Shown here: piece by piece, positions 1 to 10,294 of the stretch
Layout of the letters: each line of letters begins with the position of its first letter
Position numbering within the stretch: the stretch's first letter is position 1
Source of the DNA: Tetrapyrgos nigripes
Lineage: Eukaryota; Basidiomycota; Agaricomycetes; Agaricales; Campanellaceae
Direction: 5' to 3'
DNA: 64,000 nucleotides
NCBI GenBank assembly: GCA_013368315.1
Contig: JAACJM010000021.1
Location: forward strand, 620,001-684,000
Notes under the pieces: generated by a model
What the model saw: only the letters and a program-made list of their open reading frames with translations
Databases searched by the model: none
What the model was told of the DNA's origin: nothing
Position numbers and translations under genes: made by a program

Positions 1-322
1 TGGCCACTGAGCCAGTGATGGCTTTGTCGAGGTGTAGGGATACATTTCAGCATGGGTGTTTGCATGTGGATAGCCAAGATCTGGGGAAAAGCTGTCACTG
101 AAGAGCTCAGCCACAAGAGAACCAGTGTGGCTCTGGAATCCCATGTTACGGGAGTGGGCAGAATAGTTGGGAAGCTGGAAGTTTTTACCACCATTTGCGT
201 AGGATGGCAATGACGGTGATACAGAGCTGTGAGCCCCAGGATTAGAAAAATGGTCCTGCTGATTGTTCAGAGGATTGAGGAGATTGTTGAAGTTTATTTC
301 TCTCGAGAGGCGAGAAGCAACT
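1..322 (-). CDS. partial gene, unknown Asn/Ser-rich product
   Basis: The minus strand is open in one frame from a probable 3' splice site (pyrimidine tract then CTACTCAAG, near 322) to the window edge. The product segment is rich in Asn, Ser, Pro, His and Gln, starting near QVASRLSREINFNN and including LNPLNNQQDHF and SLPSYANGG. No catalytic motif is visible. Earlier exons may lie up to about 690, where another minus-strand frame ends at a GTATAC donor near 451. The N- and C-termini cannot be seen. I do not recognise the family; a low-complexity regulatory protein or a transposon-borne gene are both possible. Confidence 0.35.
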
Positions 323-855
323 TGAGTAGAAAGAAAAAGAAATTTGCAGCCACTGGGTGACCCTACCTACATCCCTGAAAAAAAAAAAAGCGAAGTATTT
401 TCAACACTAGTGCAACAGCTGTGAGCAGCAACACGTAAAAGTATACCCTAGATAGTGGCACATGTGGTGTGGCTGCAGGTTTGCTGTCGTGATGTTCAGC
501 GCCGCCGGCCGCTATTGTTTGGAATTGGGGATCATGAATCGTGACTGTGACCCACCATCTTTCTCTCTCTCCGTCAACTCTGCCTACCTCTACTCGCATG
601 AAAAGTCCAGCCTTTCTCCTTCCTTCCCTCAAAAACATTGCTGAGCATTTCATTCTAGACAAAAAAACTGGCAAAGGAAAGGGCAAAGCCAAAGATAACG
701 GCATGCCGCAAGGTAGAGGTAAGCAACTTCAACTTTAAAGTGTGCACAGTGTAAAGCTTCATTTTTTCACCTATAGCTGGCGGTGCTGCAAAACTTATAG
801 GTATATTACTTACCTTTCACTGCTTTACTATCAGACATACTGAACTCAGTTTTAT

Positions 856-2036
856 GAGTATAGAGGAATATGAGACTCTGGCAAAGAAACAAAAGGATAT
901 TGGTGAGTACTTGGTCATGTAGCTGCTCAGGCTGTATAAAATCTTTCTTAATTTTTTTTTCACTCTAGATACTGAACTCAAAAATATACAAAACTTACTA
1001 GGCAAGTATTCTATCAGTGTGGAGTATATCCATGCAACTGATGTCCTCTAATTTGCAGACTCCAATAATTCTAGCTCGGACAGCAGTGACAGTAACAGTC
1101 ACTTGTATGCTAGTGACAGCGATAATTCCGTTGGGCCCTACTTAGTTGGTGTGGTAGAGTCTGAGTCCGAATCTGAGTTCAACACCACACCACCACCATA
1201 CACGTCTCTTTCTCATATTGGTATGTTCAGTTTAGTTGCCCTTTGCTTCTTCTCGCTGTTCTATTGGGCCACTGTACCAGCTTCTTCAACATCTTCTACG
1301 TCAAGTCATACCTCAAGACCTGCTTCCACTGCCGCGACATCATCATTGCCAAGATCGCGAACTACACTGTCTGTAACACCAGCAACACCCTTTGCAGCTC
1401 ATCCTAATGCTCCCACTGCACGCACTGCAAATGCAACACCTGCTCCTGGCAGCTCTTTGGCAGCTCCTTCCACTTCTCCTACCCCACATGCTGCAAATAC
1501 GAAGTCAAAGTACAAAAAAGCTTACTTTGGGTATGTTGTGTATCGTGGTAGAGAAACAGGTGCTTTCAAATTCTGGTGTGTCTTCTTGAACTTTTCGCCT
1601 GTCCTCCTTTCATTCTTTTCTTTCTAGGAATATAGTACAGTCTATCATTACCAATGATAGCATTGTGTTGTATAAGGGGTTCCCAACCTTTCAAGCAGCC
1701 CGGGATGTGTATTCACGCACTCAAGACAGTGGTGTTATCAATGCCTTATCTCTGCCTGCTACCTCCACTCCTCATCGCTCTCAGTCACAGAAGATTCAGG
1801 ACAACCGGGTTTATGTGGTGACAGAAGGCCCAAGGCCTGGAGTGTATCAGGATGTGTATGTCTTTTTATTTTTATTTCACTGTTTAGTTTCATATGTTGA
1901 CGAGTTTTCAAGGTTTTCTGCCCTTGAAAGAGGCCTTCAATGGGATGGTGGTGTGTTGCATCCCAAGAACACTGTGGCAGAAGCCAACCAATTTTTTGTT
2001 ACGGAGTTCATGGGAGGTAGAGTAAGGACTACATAG
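856..2036 (+). CDS. protein with two RNase H1 N-terminal-like (viroplasmin-type) domains
   Basis: Chosen start ATG 856 gives MSIEEYETLAKKQKDI, a short predicted helix. Probable introns are about 903-968, 1017-1058, 1221-1280, 1576-1627 and 1854-1904, and each join keeps the frame. A Ser/Asp/Glu-rich and then Ser/Thr/Pro/Ala-rich linker follows. Two related C-terminal units come next: the first has YFGYVVYRGRETGAFKFW and YKGFPTFQAARDVY, the second VYVVTEGPRPGVYQD and NTVAEANQFFV. The Y-V-x-x-G-x-x-x-G-x-[FY] start and the late K-G-F-x-T/A...Y pattern are those of the RNase H1 hybrid-binding (Cauli_VI) fold. No RNase H catalytic domain follows, so a nucleic-acid-binding rather than nuclease role is inferred. 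Further exons may exist upstream (an ORF with a donor at about 719). Confidence 0.5.
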
Positions 2037-2132
2037 AACGTACACTATCTTGTACGCCATCTTGTACATGGCAGAAGCCAACCAATTTTTTGTTACGGAG
2101 TTCATGGGAGGTAGAGTAAGGACTACATAGAA
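1975..2132. repeat. 64-bp direct duplication of the gene's 3' end
   Basis: Positions 1975-2038 and 2069-2132 are essentially identical (offset 94). The unit covers the last codons and TAG stop of the twin-domain gene, so the second copy lies just after the stop. This is a recent local duplication. Confidence 0.9.
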
Positions 2133-3085
2133 TGTATGGCACTATCTTGTCGCTACGTTTTTGAAATGCAAATGAGATCTAGAAATTGCTGTGAGGTACT
2201 TAGAAAGTGATGGCCTTGAAGCGTGAGGAATGGCTTTCAGAGGGCATCTAGTGCGACTTTGGAAAAAGACTTGTAAATTTCCCACAAGTCAGGCTTTCCA
2301 AATATGGTAGCTACTCCTCCTTCCCCTTCAGCCACAGCGCATAAAGTCAAAATTTATGGACTCCAGGGTATATCTTTCACAGTATTTCTTAAATCAGGGT
2401 GATTATATTGCTGAATAGTATTTTTTGTATTTTTTAGGTAGGCCGAACATGCCTATTTGATTGAGAAATTCCTTTCACTGTACAATTCTACCTCCAAAAT
2501 ACTCTGTCACGACGCAAGTTGGTATAAAGATGAATTTGACTTATTCAAGTGAGAATAAGTACAGAATATCATATAATAATCCTCCGAGTCTGGGGGTTGA
2601 TCTAGGTAGAGGCAGGGTCTCTGCAAAGACTCGCGAGATGGCCACTTGACCTCAGATTCAGAATGCTCCGTTAAGTCTTGGGAGCTGAAATTTTTTTCGT
2701 CAACACTTACTTTACATAAAAACAACATATTGCGAAATAAAGATGATCGGAGAAGATTTTACTTTTTTCGATGTCAGATGCAAGAGTTCTATAGCATGTT
2801 TGGTAGTGTCCAAGTACTTTTTGTGCACTGGGAAGGTTCACCTCCATGAACTCACTTCAAAATAGATATTCTGCCTTTAAGCACTTCCTAGTATTTATAC
2901 CTCTATAAATTTTGAGTAGATAGCTACTAGAAAACTTGTGGTCGCTGTTTTAGACAGTGAGCTCAAACCTGGGATATTGCGGCCCAGTCGTAAATTTCGC
3001 TCACTTCTGACTTCAAGGTTCAAATGAATGTTCGCAAAGGCTACAAATAGTCCATTCAGCAAGATACCATAATATACAAAGGATT
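2133..3085. other. intergenic stretch, AT-rich, no supported gene
   Basis: Only short ORFs without protein-like composition are present on either strand. It lies between the twin-domain gene and the 3' end of the TET/JBP-like relic. I looked here for a left terminus of the KDZ element and saw no convincing inverted repeat matching the right flank. Confidence 0.5.
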
Positions 3086-4640
3086 TCAAGTACTAGTAAT
3101 CTTAATTTCATCTATGGTAGAAAACATATTTATCATTCTTTCACGATGGCCTACTTTACGGGCATGGAGCGCTGTAATCTCATCCTCGCTTCCATTTTTC
3201 AGAATGTCCTCCTCTGTTCAGCCTCCAGCATCTATCCACCTCCATATCCCCCCAGCTGTATACTGGGTGATGCTGTAGCGAGTTTCATGCTTTCCAATAC
3301 CAACATTGGAGTGGCGGAGGAGGGTAGAGGGAAGAAGGATTGTGCAGCCAGGGGGGAATTCGATTACAAGCTTGAGGTCCCAAAGGACCAGGTGACCCCC
3401 AGCTTTGTAGTCAAAATCCCAAGTGCCGTGATCGCACAGAGACCATGGGCGGTGTTTTTGGAGTTGGTGTGGATGAATGTCCAAGTACGAGGACCAAAGT
3501 TGACAGTAATGCTGGCAAATTCACTTCGGGGGAAGTTGGGGCCCACGCCGTCCAGCATTCCCCTAAGTTTTCGCATTCCCTCAAAGTAGTACTGGTAGTT
3601 GTGAGGGGAGAAGCTAGCGAAGGCAGCTATGCAATGTATAAGTAAAGTATAACACTAGATTGCAGGAATTACTTACCACTTTGTGCATGGGCAATGACCT
3701 GGAAGCACGGAGCTTTGATCATATCCTCTAGCATATGGGCACGGGCATCAGTCGGTTGCATGGGTCATGGTTGTCCTTTTCCGTAGGAAGGGCCGCACGC
3801 TACAGCAGCAAAACCTACACCATGCTTGGATCGCTTCTCAGGGGCGGTGAAGGCTGTGGCCTCACGAGTTTTCTCAATCAGGACCTCGCAAGTCTTGACG
3901 GCATTGCTGTACGTCAGTCCCGAAGGTTTCTTGACGGCGGCAACAATGATCCGGTCTTGGGAATCAAGACCTGGGATAGAGGTGCTCCGGGGAAGTGAGC
4001 AAGATGTCGTAGGGTGAAAAATAAAACGCTCACCTTCCATCAAACCTGACCAGCTCAAACCCATTATCTAAAAACCATTGCAGTGGGTGGTCCACTGTCC
4101 TGCCTTTGGGGTCTTGTTTTGTCGCAATGTACCCTCCGTAAGCTGATGGAAGGGTGCTTGCATCCAGCCCAGTCCGCCTGGGTGTCGAATGACTGGACGC
4201 GATAGACCCGCCATAGCCTCCAAGGTGACCCCTCTGCTCATACCTCTCCCCTCGTTGCCGTCGTCTCTTCCGAGTTCGGTAGTTGCTGTCTTCGCTCTGG
4301 CTGACGGTGGACTTGCCAAGAGACACGTCGTTTTGCGGCATGCCAGCTGGTAGGGGAGAAAGAGAGTTGGACAGGGAAGAGGCGGAAGGTTGTGGATTCA
4401 TCGTGTCTTGCTCAAGGTCGCTGTCTGAGTCATCGTCGTCTTCATGAGCTAACGCTTGTGCTAGTAAAGCCTCGGTACTGAACATTTGTAGAGGGCAAAA
4501 AGGTTGGTGGTCACTGTAGGACTTGCCGCCTCGCAACTAGAAAACTGGTGAGAGGTGCCAAGGCAAAAAAAAAAGCACTACGCACCATTCGGGACGCATT
4601 TGTATCCATATTTCCTGTAGGTATTTCATATGAGGATCAT
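3086..4640 (-). pseudogene. TET/JBP-like 2OG-Fe(II) dioxygenase relic
   Basis: Family members oxidise 5-methylpyrimidines in DNA. Recognisable blocks in order are NDPHMKYLQEIW (about 4590-4640), an acidic DDDDSDSDLEQD stretch, ITVNFGPRTWTFIHTN, GLCAITALG, GGHLVLWDLKLVIEFPPG, the distal RHSNVGIGKHETR block that supplies the last metal-binding His and the 2OG-binding Arg, then SITQYTAGGIWRW and a tail ending in MFSTIDEIKI. Lesions are an in-frame TGA at 3765-3767, a one-base loss at about 3418-3423 between ITALG and DFDYKAGG, and a TGA at 3218-3220 followed by 43 more open codons to the final stop at 3086. The first metal motif reads H-T-N instead of H-x-D (3463-3471). Probable introns lie at about 3984-4031 and 3634-3683. 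The join near 4537-4575 also does not keep frame. Almost certainly inactive. Confidence 0.75.
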
Positions 4641-4927
4641 TTGGCCTGAAAAAAAGAAAGAAAGAAAGGATAAACATGTCTCCCCCCGCTATTCATCTAA
4701 CCTCCTCCAACCTGCTCGCCTCCCCTAGGCCCATAATTTGGACCAAAACAGGAGGAAATCAGGATGCAGGACGTCAGATGAATAGCAGACAAAAAACAAG
4801 AGTTGAAAGAGAAATAATGAAGGGCTCACCCGACATGAAGGCAAAGATACATAGACGCGTAAACAAACCGTTGAGTTGATCGGTTCGTTGATTGGTCTCA
4901 TGTGACTAAGACACGTCAGAGTCTCAC

Positions 4928-7900
4928 ATGCATCAACGCGTTGCTAACTGTGAGTCAAGCTTCATGAAGCGTCACAATGTCTTCAAGGGCAAGCCTACCC
5001 TCCGGCCACAACGAGGTTTCATTCCAGATTCCAAACGACCAAATCCATATCCACAAGCACGGACATACAAACCGCAAGAAATCCGCAATATCAAGGCACA
5101 GAGAGCGGCAGAGGCAGCAGCTGGACCACTGCACGTTCTCTGGGGTGATGAAGGGTGGAGGGACATGGATGTGGATGGAGATGGAGATGGAGATGGAGAT
5201 GGAGATGGAGATGGATGGGGAGATGACTTGAACGAGTCGCTTCAGGCCACTGCCAACGAAATCCTTACTGGTCACCGGCCAGTGGATTTGAGTCATGAGG
5301 GGGGGGAAGTTTATGAGCTGTTCCAGAATTTAACTGGCAAAACTAAACGGTACATTCTTTTTCAGTTATCTATTTTGTACTACTCATACCCAGATACTTT
5401 TACAGTGTTGACAACAGACTGAGAACAGATCGCATTGAGCGTCGAACCCTGGCTTTCGCTGCTTCTCTGCCAGCCATGACCGATGCCTATATGAGATGGA
5501 GCCTGGACTTTGGGACGCTGGCTGGGGAATCACTGAAGTTGGAAACACCTGAAGGGTGGACCACTGTCACTCTTCAAGTAGTAGATTTGTTTGGTGCATA
5601 CTGGTGTTCTTCTACTCATGGTCATGGAAAGTGACAGTCTCCCACACTTCTTTGTGCTGTAGAATTTTCCTTCACCTTGAGCTAGACAATACCCAACTTA
5701 AGCCCAAGTTTCAGTCCATTGATCTTTGGGATGTTTAATACCCATCTGTGGCAAAAGATCGGGGCAAAGCAGACATTGCGTGTGCAAGATGGACTCGAAC
5801 TTTTTATATACGTTTGGATCACGGGACCGTCACTTTCCGTGACCATGAGTACTTATCGCCTTCTGTCTAATATGCTTTGTAGAGAGCAATAGAAGATCTG
5901 TTTATGTTGACCCTAATGATACACTCAGTTCCCTCATCTCACAGGGACTGATACCTTGTTCCCCAAACAGACCAAGTGTCGCTCTCACAACAAGAACAAT
6001 GGAATATTACCGCTCACTCAACCTTCGGTGTTCACGACTCACACAACAGCCCTTCGTAAAGACACTCTGTGATATACATGGCACACCGTACCGACCATAC
6101 CTGCGAAAACAATTCTTAATATGCTATGACCTCTATATGGATGTCTTGAGAAGTGTCAAGTCTCGCGTGCTGCATGCTCTCGGCCGTGATAGCAATAACT
6201 ACCGGCTTGCTAATGCGTGTCCAGCATGTCAATACCAACTGGAAGGAGAGCAGGAACTGGAGTTCAGCATGATGTGCTGTATGGACGGCGGTGACTCGTT
6301 AAAACGAGTTTGTCAACGTGCTCCTGGTATCAACTCTGAGGGAAACCTTGTGCCTGGTATTGGTCCATCCAGAGAGTATCAAGATACTCGAGAGGGCAGC
6401 GGGGATTACTTCCTTTCTCAGGAAGAGGTGGACAAGTGGGCTAAAGGTGTCGCACAGGAAATCCTTGATGAGCTGGCAGCAGAGGATAGTCCCTGTGCAC
6501 CGAGGTGGAAGAATATGAGCGACCAGAAGACGTCACACATGTGGGGAATTTTTGACGAGACTGGGGTATTCCTATGTCTTTGTAGACATGGATTTGTCTT
6601 GTTGTTTGAGGATATGGTGCAAAGTGGTGAACAGTGAGTACTCAGAAGACCTCGCCAGCTCTGACATGTACTAACACTGCTTTATAGGGCGAAATATGGG
6701 CTTGCAATGATCAACCGTCTTATTGACGTTCTCGGTGAACGTCTCGCTGTAGGTTATGACATTGGTTGTGGTTTCAAGGCAACCATTGCGAAGAGTGCAT
6801 TGGGGCCAAAAGCGAAGGAGAAGAAGTTTACTTCTCTGGTGGGTACATTCCATGGACATGCCCATTGCAGACTGTGCCAGACCAAGCATTTGGGGACCTA
6901 TGTCAAGGGAAATGGACTTGAAGACTCAGAAGGCTGCAAACGGTTTTTTTTCCAAATCCAATGCCCTTGCCTCTGGAGTTCGATATGCCAGCAAGTTTCA
7001 CAGACGCCAGGCTATTGCCACATATGCTGAGCACAATGATGACTTTGAAGTATACGCCAATCTCTCCAATTTCCTCCTGCAGAATTACAAGCAGGCTCTC
7101 GAAATCCTTTGCACTGGGCCGGCTATAGCACGGTCAATGGAAGACCTCAAAGTGGATTCGACAGAGCAGTTTTCGGAATGGCTGGCTGAGGAGAGGGAGT
7201 ACTTGAAAAACTTGAAGAAGGCCAAGGTTCCTGAGGAGGAAACTCTTCAGATGGAGTACTATCGAAAACTAGTGGAGCTTGGAAAGGCTAAGTAAGTTTA
7301 TTCCAGCCTCACAGGTGTACTTAACATATTGATGAAGTTCTTCTATAGCAAAACTCTCGCCGAGGTCAACAAAGCCTGGCTGGATATAGGAAGACCTCAA
7401 GATGTCATTAACTATGGTGCAGCTACAAGCAGCAGCCGAAGGCTTGAAACAAAGCGGCGACATGGCATTGAGACCCGGGACAACACTCTAGTGCAATGCC
7501 AGCTATTGGAGCAGAAGCTGGGAGTGTCCAAGTGGTGGGAGGTTGGGTCAAAGGAGTGGGAGGATGCACGTAAACTGGTGGAGATGTCAACATACCAGCG
7601 CTGTGTAGATAGGCTGGAGGGGTTGCTGGTATCAAGGCTGTTTGAACTCACGCGCATGAATATGTCACAAACAGGTATGTTTACATATCATTCACTACTA
7701 CTATTAGCGACTAACTTATTATAGGATACAAGCTACGCAAGCACATTGGACAAGCCCTGAAAACCCGTTCTCAAGCCGTCCGGACCGCGCTTGAGAACTA
7801 CAATGCCGCTGCTGCTACTTTATACCCACTGCGCCCTAAGCTTCAGTGGGACGACGTCGTCGAGTGCTCCTTCCTCTCTGACTTCGACATGCTTCGGGAT

Positions 7901-8365
7901 ACCCAGGACGATATACAAAAGAAGCCATGGTCTCAGCCCGCTGTTCGCGCTCTAATGGATAGGTTCTTCAAGTTTGTTCGAGCAAAAGAAGAGATTTCAC
8001 GGCTAAACATCGAAATTCGCCACCTGGCAACATATCTGAATGACGAGGACGACTTTCTCCTGCGGAAAATAGAGGACCTTCTCCCAGTTGACCCTTCCCT
8101 TGCGACCCAAGTTAAAATCTATCATCAACGACGAGGACGATACTGGGAAAGGCATTGGGAAGTGCTTGGGAAGATCAAGTCTCTTCCAGGGTTCACAGGG
8201 ACATTGGAGTTGGGTATTGGCCCTTTGTCTCCTGCTGGCTCCTCCAGGCATTGCAGGTCAACCAGCTCAACATACCCAATAGGCGAAGACAGCGACGAAG
8301 GCGAAGATACTGAGGAAGAAGGAGATGAACATGCTATGGAAATCCTTAGGATTACTCACGACTGA
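4928..8365 (+). pseudogene. KDZ-family transposase, frameshifted
   Basis: A multi-exon transposase with typical KDZ blocks: VKTLCDIHGTPYRPYLR and an ACPACQYQLEGE zinc-knuckle-like segment, MDGGDSLKRV (first acidic block), VGYDIGCGF (second), FHGHAHCRLCQ, then FSKSNALASGVRYASKFHRRQ, and a long helical C-terminus ending in an acidic EDSDEGEDTEEEGDE tail. The N-terminus has a (Asp-Gly)n run. Introns are short and in register at, for example, about 5349-5410 and 5603-5662. A T8 run at 6944-6951 shifts the frame between GCKRFF and SKSNALAS; seven T would restore continuity with family members. One break in otherwise good sequence suggests recent inactivation or a base-call error in a homopolymer. 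Confidence 0.8.
5174..5216. repeat. hexanucleotide (GGAGAT)n microsatellite inside the transposase
   Basis: About six perfect GGAGAT units encode alternating Asp-Gly near the transposase N-terminus. Length changes by whole units would keep the frame. Confidence 0.9.
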
Positions 8366-8376
8366 CGTATTATGGA

Positions 8377-8716
8377 CACTATATACTTTTGGCAATGTAC
8401 TTAGGGGTAACATAGGTACATAATGTATTTTTTTAGGAATTTCTACGATTTTATTTGAAGTACATACACGTTCGCTGCGTCGGGGAAGGTGGGAACAACA
8501 TCTGACGCATGGCGGGAATCGGCAACCCGCTCCCGAACATCAGTGACATCACTATATACTTAATGTACTTAGGGGTAGTATAGGTACATAATATATTTTT
8601 CTCGGAATTTCTACGATTTTATTTGAAGTACATACGCGCTCGCTGTGTCGGGGAAGGCGGGAACAACATCCAACACATGGCGGGAAGCGCAACTCGCTCC
8701 CGAACATCAGTGACAT
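8377..8716. repeat. two tandem copies of a ~170-bp unit
   Basis: Copy 1 (8377-8549) and copy 2 (8550 to about 8716) share TGTACTTAGGGGTA, GGAATTTCTACGATTTT, TTTGAAGTACATAC and GAACATCAGTGACATCA blocks in the same order, with scattered substitutions. Copy 2 ends in three TCAGTGACA units (about 8706-8733). It lies right after the KDZ transposase stop and may be sub-terminal repeat sequence of that element. Confidence 0.8.
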
Positions 8717-8843
8717 CAGTGACATCAGTGACATTATAGAACCTACCCGTACCTGCCACCGACGGTGTCCCAGACCTCCAATTGCTTCCAAGTCCCTCAG
8801 TAATTACCCAGTATTTAACGCGATACCCGTAGAGGCACCCTAA

Positions 8844-8896
8844 CCTATCAAATTTGATAGGACCACATGACCCCTCATCCTATCAAATTTGATCGG
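8844..8896. repeat. pair of 18-bp palindromes
   Basis: CCTATCAAATTTGATAGG at 8844-8861 is a perfect palindrome, and a copy with one change in the last triplet (GATCGG) is at 8879-8896. They sit 33-85 bp outside the left end of the Harbinger-like element. They could be a binding-site pair or remnants of nested insertion. Confidence 0.8.
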
Positions 8897-8928
8897 TTAG
8901 TTGGGAGACATAGGTGGGTCAGACCTTA

Positions 8929-9791
8929 AGCTCGAGCTCAAATGTCCGTTTATGGTAGGTGACTTACATAACATGTGACAAGGCTTGGACAAGGCATACT
9001 AGTCGTGTCGTTGTACCGTACATAGCTCTTGAATATACACATCTTTTGACTATGCCTCGCACTCCTACAGACCCAGAACAGGTCCGGAAATTGATGACTA
9101 TAGTGGCTGCCACCATTATGCAGTATGTCTCCCTGGTAATGCAGCTCTATCTCAGCCCTCTGTACTGGAAGCAAGACTAAGTACCATACATCTGCACTCT
9201 CTGGCCATGCCTGGACCCAGGAACTCATACATAGGCATCCTGAACACATCTATACTGAACTAGGAATGTGACTACATGTTTACCTGGCTGGCTTTACCGG
9301 CTGAACTAAGGCTACTGGGCCTTCAGGCCCTGGTGCCCTGAAGTTCAGGGCACCAAGTATACTGCTCTTGAAGAAAGCCTAGCTATCTTTCTCTATACTT
9401 GTGTCACTGATCTGGCATTTGACCATGTTGCTGAGCACTTCCAGCATAGCAAGAGCACCATCTCCGAGTCAGTATATCCTTCTTTTCTACTACCATTAAT
9501 ATTGATTGACATGTATAGGCATTTTCACACTATTCTCGATGCACTGACGTCTTCGGGGTTCTACCACAAATATGTTCAGCTTCTAAAGGCAGATGCTACA
9601 TTATACGAAGATTAAGGATAGTATAGAAGAGCTGGACTTCAAGGAATGTGGTTGACGATGTAGAAAACGAGTAGAAAAGAGTAGAATAGCATTTATCGAT
9701 AAGAAAACACAGTACTATAATATAAACGTGCGTCATGCATGTCACATCTTATGTAAGGCTACTACCATAAACGGACGTTTGAGCTCGAGCT
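8929..9791. mobile_element. PIF/Harbinger-like element, ~863 bp, 52-bp TIRs
   Basis: The 52 bp at 8929-8980 and the reverse complement of 9740-9791 match at 47 positions; both begin AGCTCGAGCTCAAA and end ATGTGACA. The interior holds a truncated HARBI1-like transposase. The flanks read TTA on the left and CAA on the right, so a clean 3-bp target duplication is not evident. Confidence 0.75.
9052..9615 (+). pseudogene. truncated HARBI1-like transposase
   Basis: Readable pieces are MPRTPTDPEQVRKLM, then in shifting frames SALSGHAWTQELIHRHPEHIYTELGM, ESLAIFLYTCVTDL, a HFQHSKSTISE helix-turn-helix-like piece, an intron near 9470-9518, and HFHTILDALTSSGFYHKY up to a TAA at 9613-9615. These match the N-terminal helical region of fungal Harbinger nucleases. 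The DDE catalytic part is absent, so this copy could move only with help from another copy. Confidence 0.55.
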
Positions 9792-10105
9792 CAAGATCCC
9801 CCCCCCTCTTTCAATAGATCTCCATGATTATGCCTATGGTTACTGTCCAGAGAGTTGTTATAAGTGAGTATCGAGTATCCCGTATTATGTGCCTTGTAGT
9901 CGCAAAGGGTATGAAGGACGCCTGGAATGCAGAGCATCCAAATGTCATGGGTAGCTCTCCAATCCTCCTAGCTCCTACGCTCCTTAGACCTTTTATCATA
10001 TGTTAGACTACTACTACTCCTTTTAGTATTCTTATAAATACTTGTATATTTCATAGTAGTTCTTTAGCCTTATCAACTCTTTTCTCTATGCCTTTATTCA
10101 TGGCC

Positions 10106-10204
10106 TAAGGCACCTCGCTATATGAGTCCATCTACAGTTCTCGAGACTCTTAGCCTGGTCCCTTACAGTGAACCGTAGATGGACTCATATAGCGAGGTGC
10201 CTTA
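10106..10204. repeat. 35-bp near-perfect inverted repeat (hairpin)
   Basis: The arms 10106-10140 and 10170-10204 are reverse complements with one mismatch, separated by 29 bp. Both outer ends are TAAGGCACCTCGC. It could be a very small MITE (about 99 bp) or an RNA hairpin. Confidence 0.85.
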
Positions 10205-10294
10205 CACCAAACATCATCTGGACACAGGGCCGTTCACTGTGGACAAGTAGGACTGGATTGAAGAGGCTACTGGTAACTGATACACCCCTAGTAG

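Larger units (their letters stand above)
3086..8365. mobile_element. decayed KDZ-type DNA transposon with TET/JBP-like gene head to head
   Basis: A KDZ-family transposase gene (plus strand, from 4928) and a TET/JBP-like 2-oxoglutarate/Fe dioxygenase gene (minus strand, 3086 to about 4640) are divergently transcribed from a shared interval of about 300 bp. Basidiomycete KDZ transposons are known to carry TET/JBP-like genes, so the pair is read as one element. Both genes carry lesions. The ends are set by the coding regions only: no terminal inverted repeat or target duplication was identified, so the true element may be longer. Confidence 0.75.

Noticed and set aside
363..704. Minus-strand 113-codon ORF as a full gene
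   Set aside because: The frame crosses a likely GTATAC donor near 451 and a poly-T/CAG acceptor; only part of it could be an exon of the edge gene.
3146..3645. Plus-strand ORFs over the dioxygenase relic
   Set aside because: They are opposite-strand shadows of the recognisable TET/JBP blocks.
8846..8896. Palindromes as terminal repeats of the KDZ element
   Set aside because: No matching copy was found on the left side of the element.
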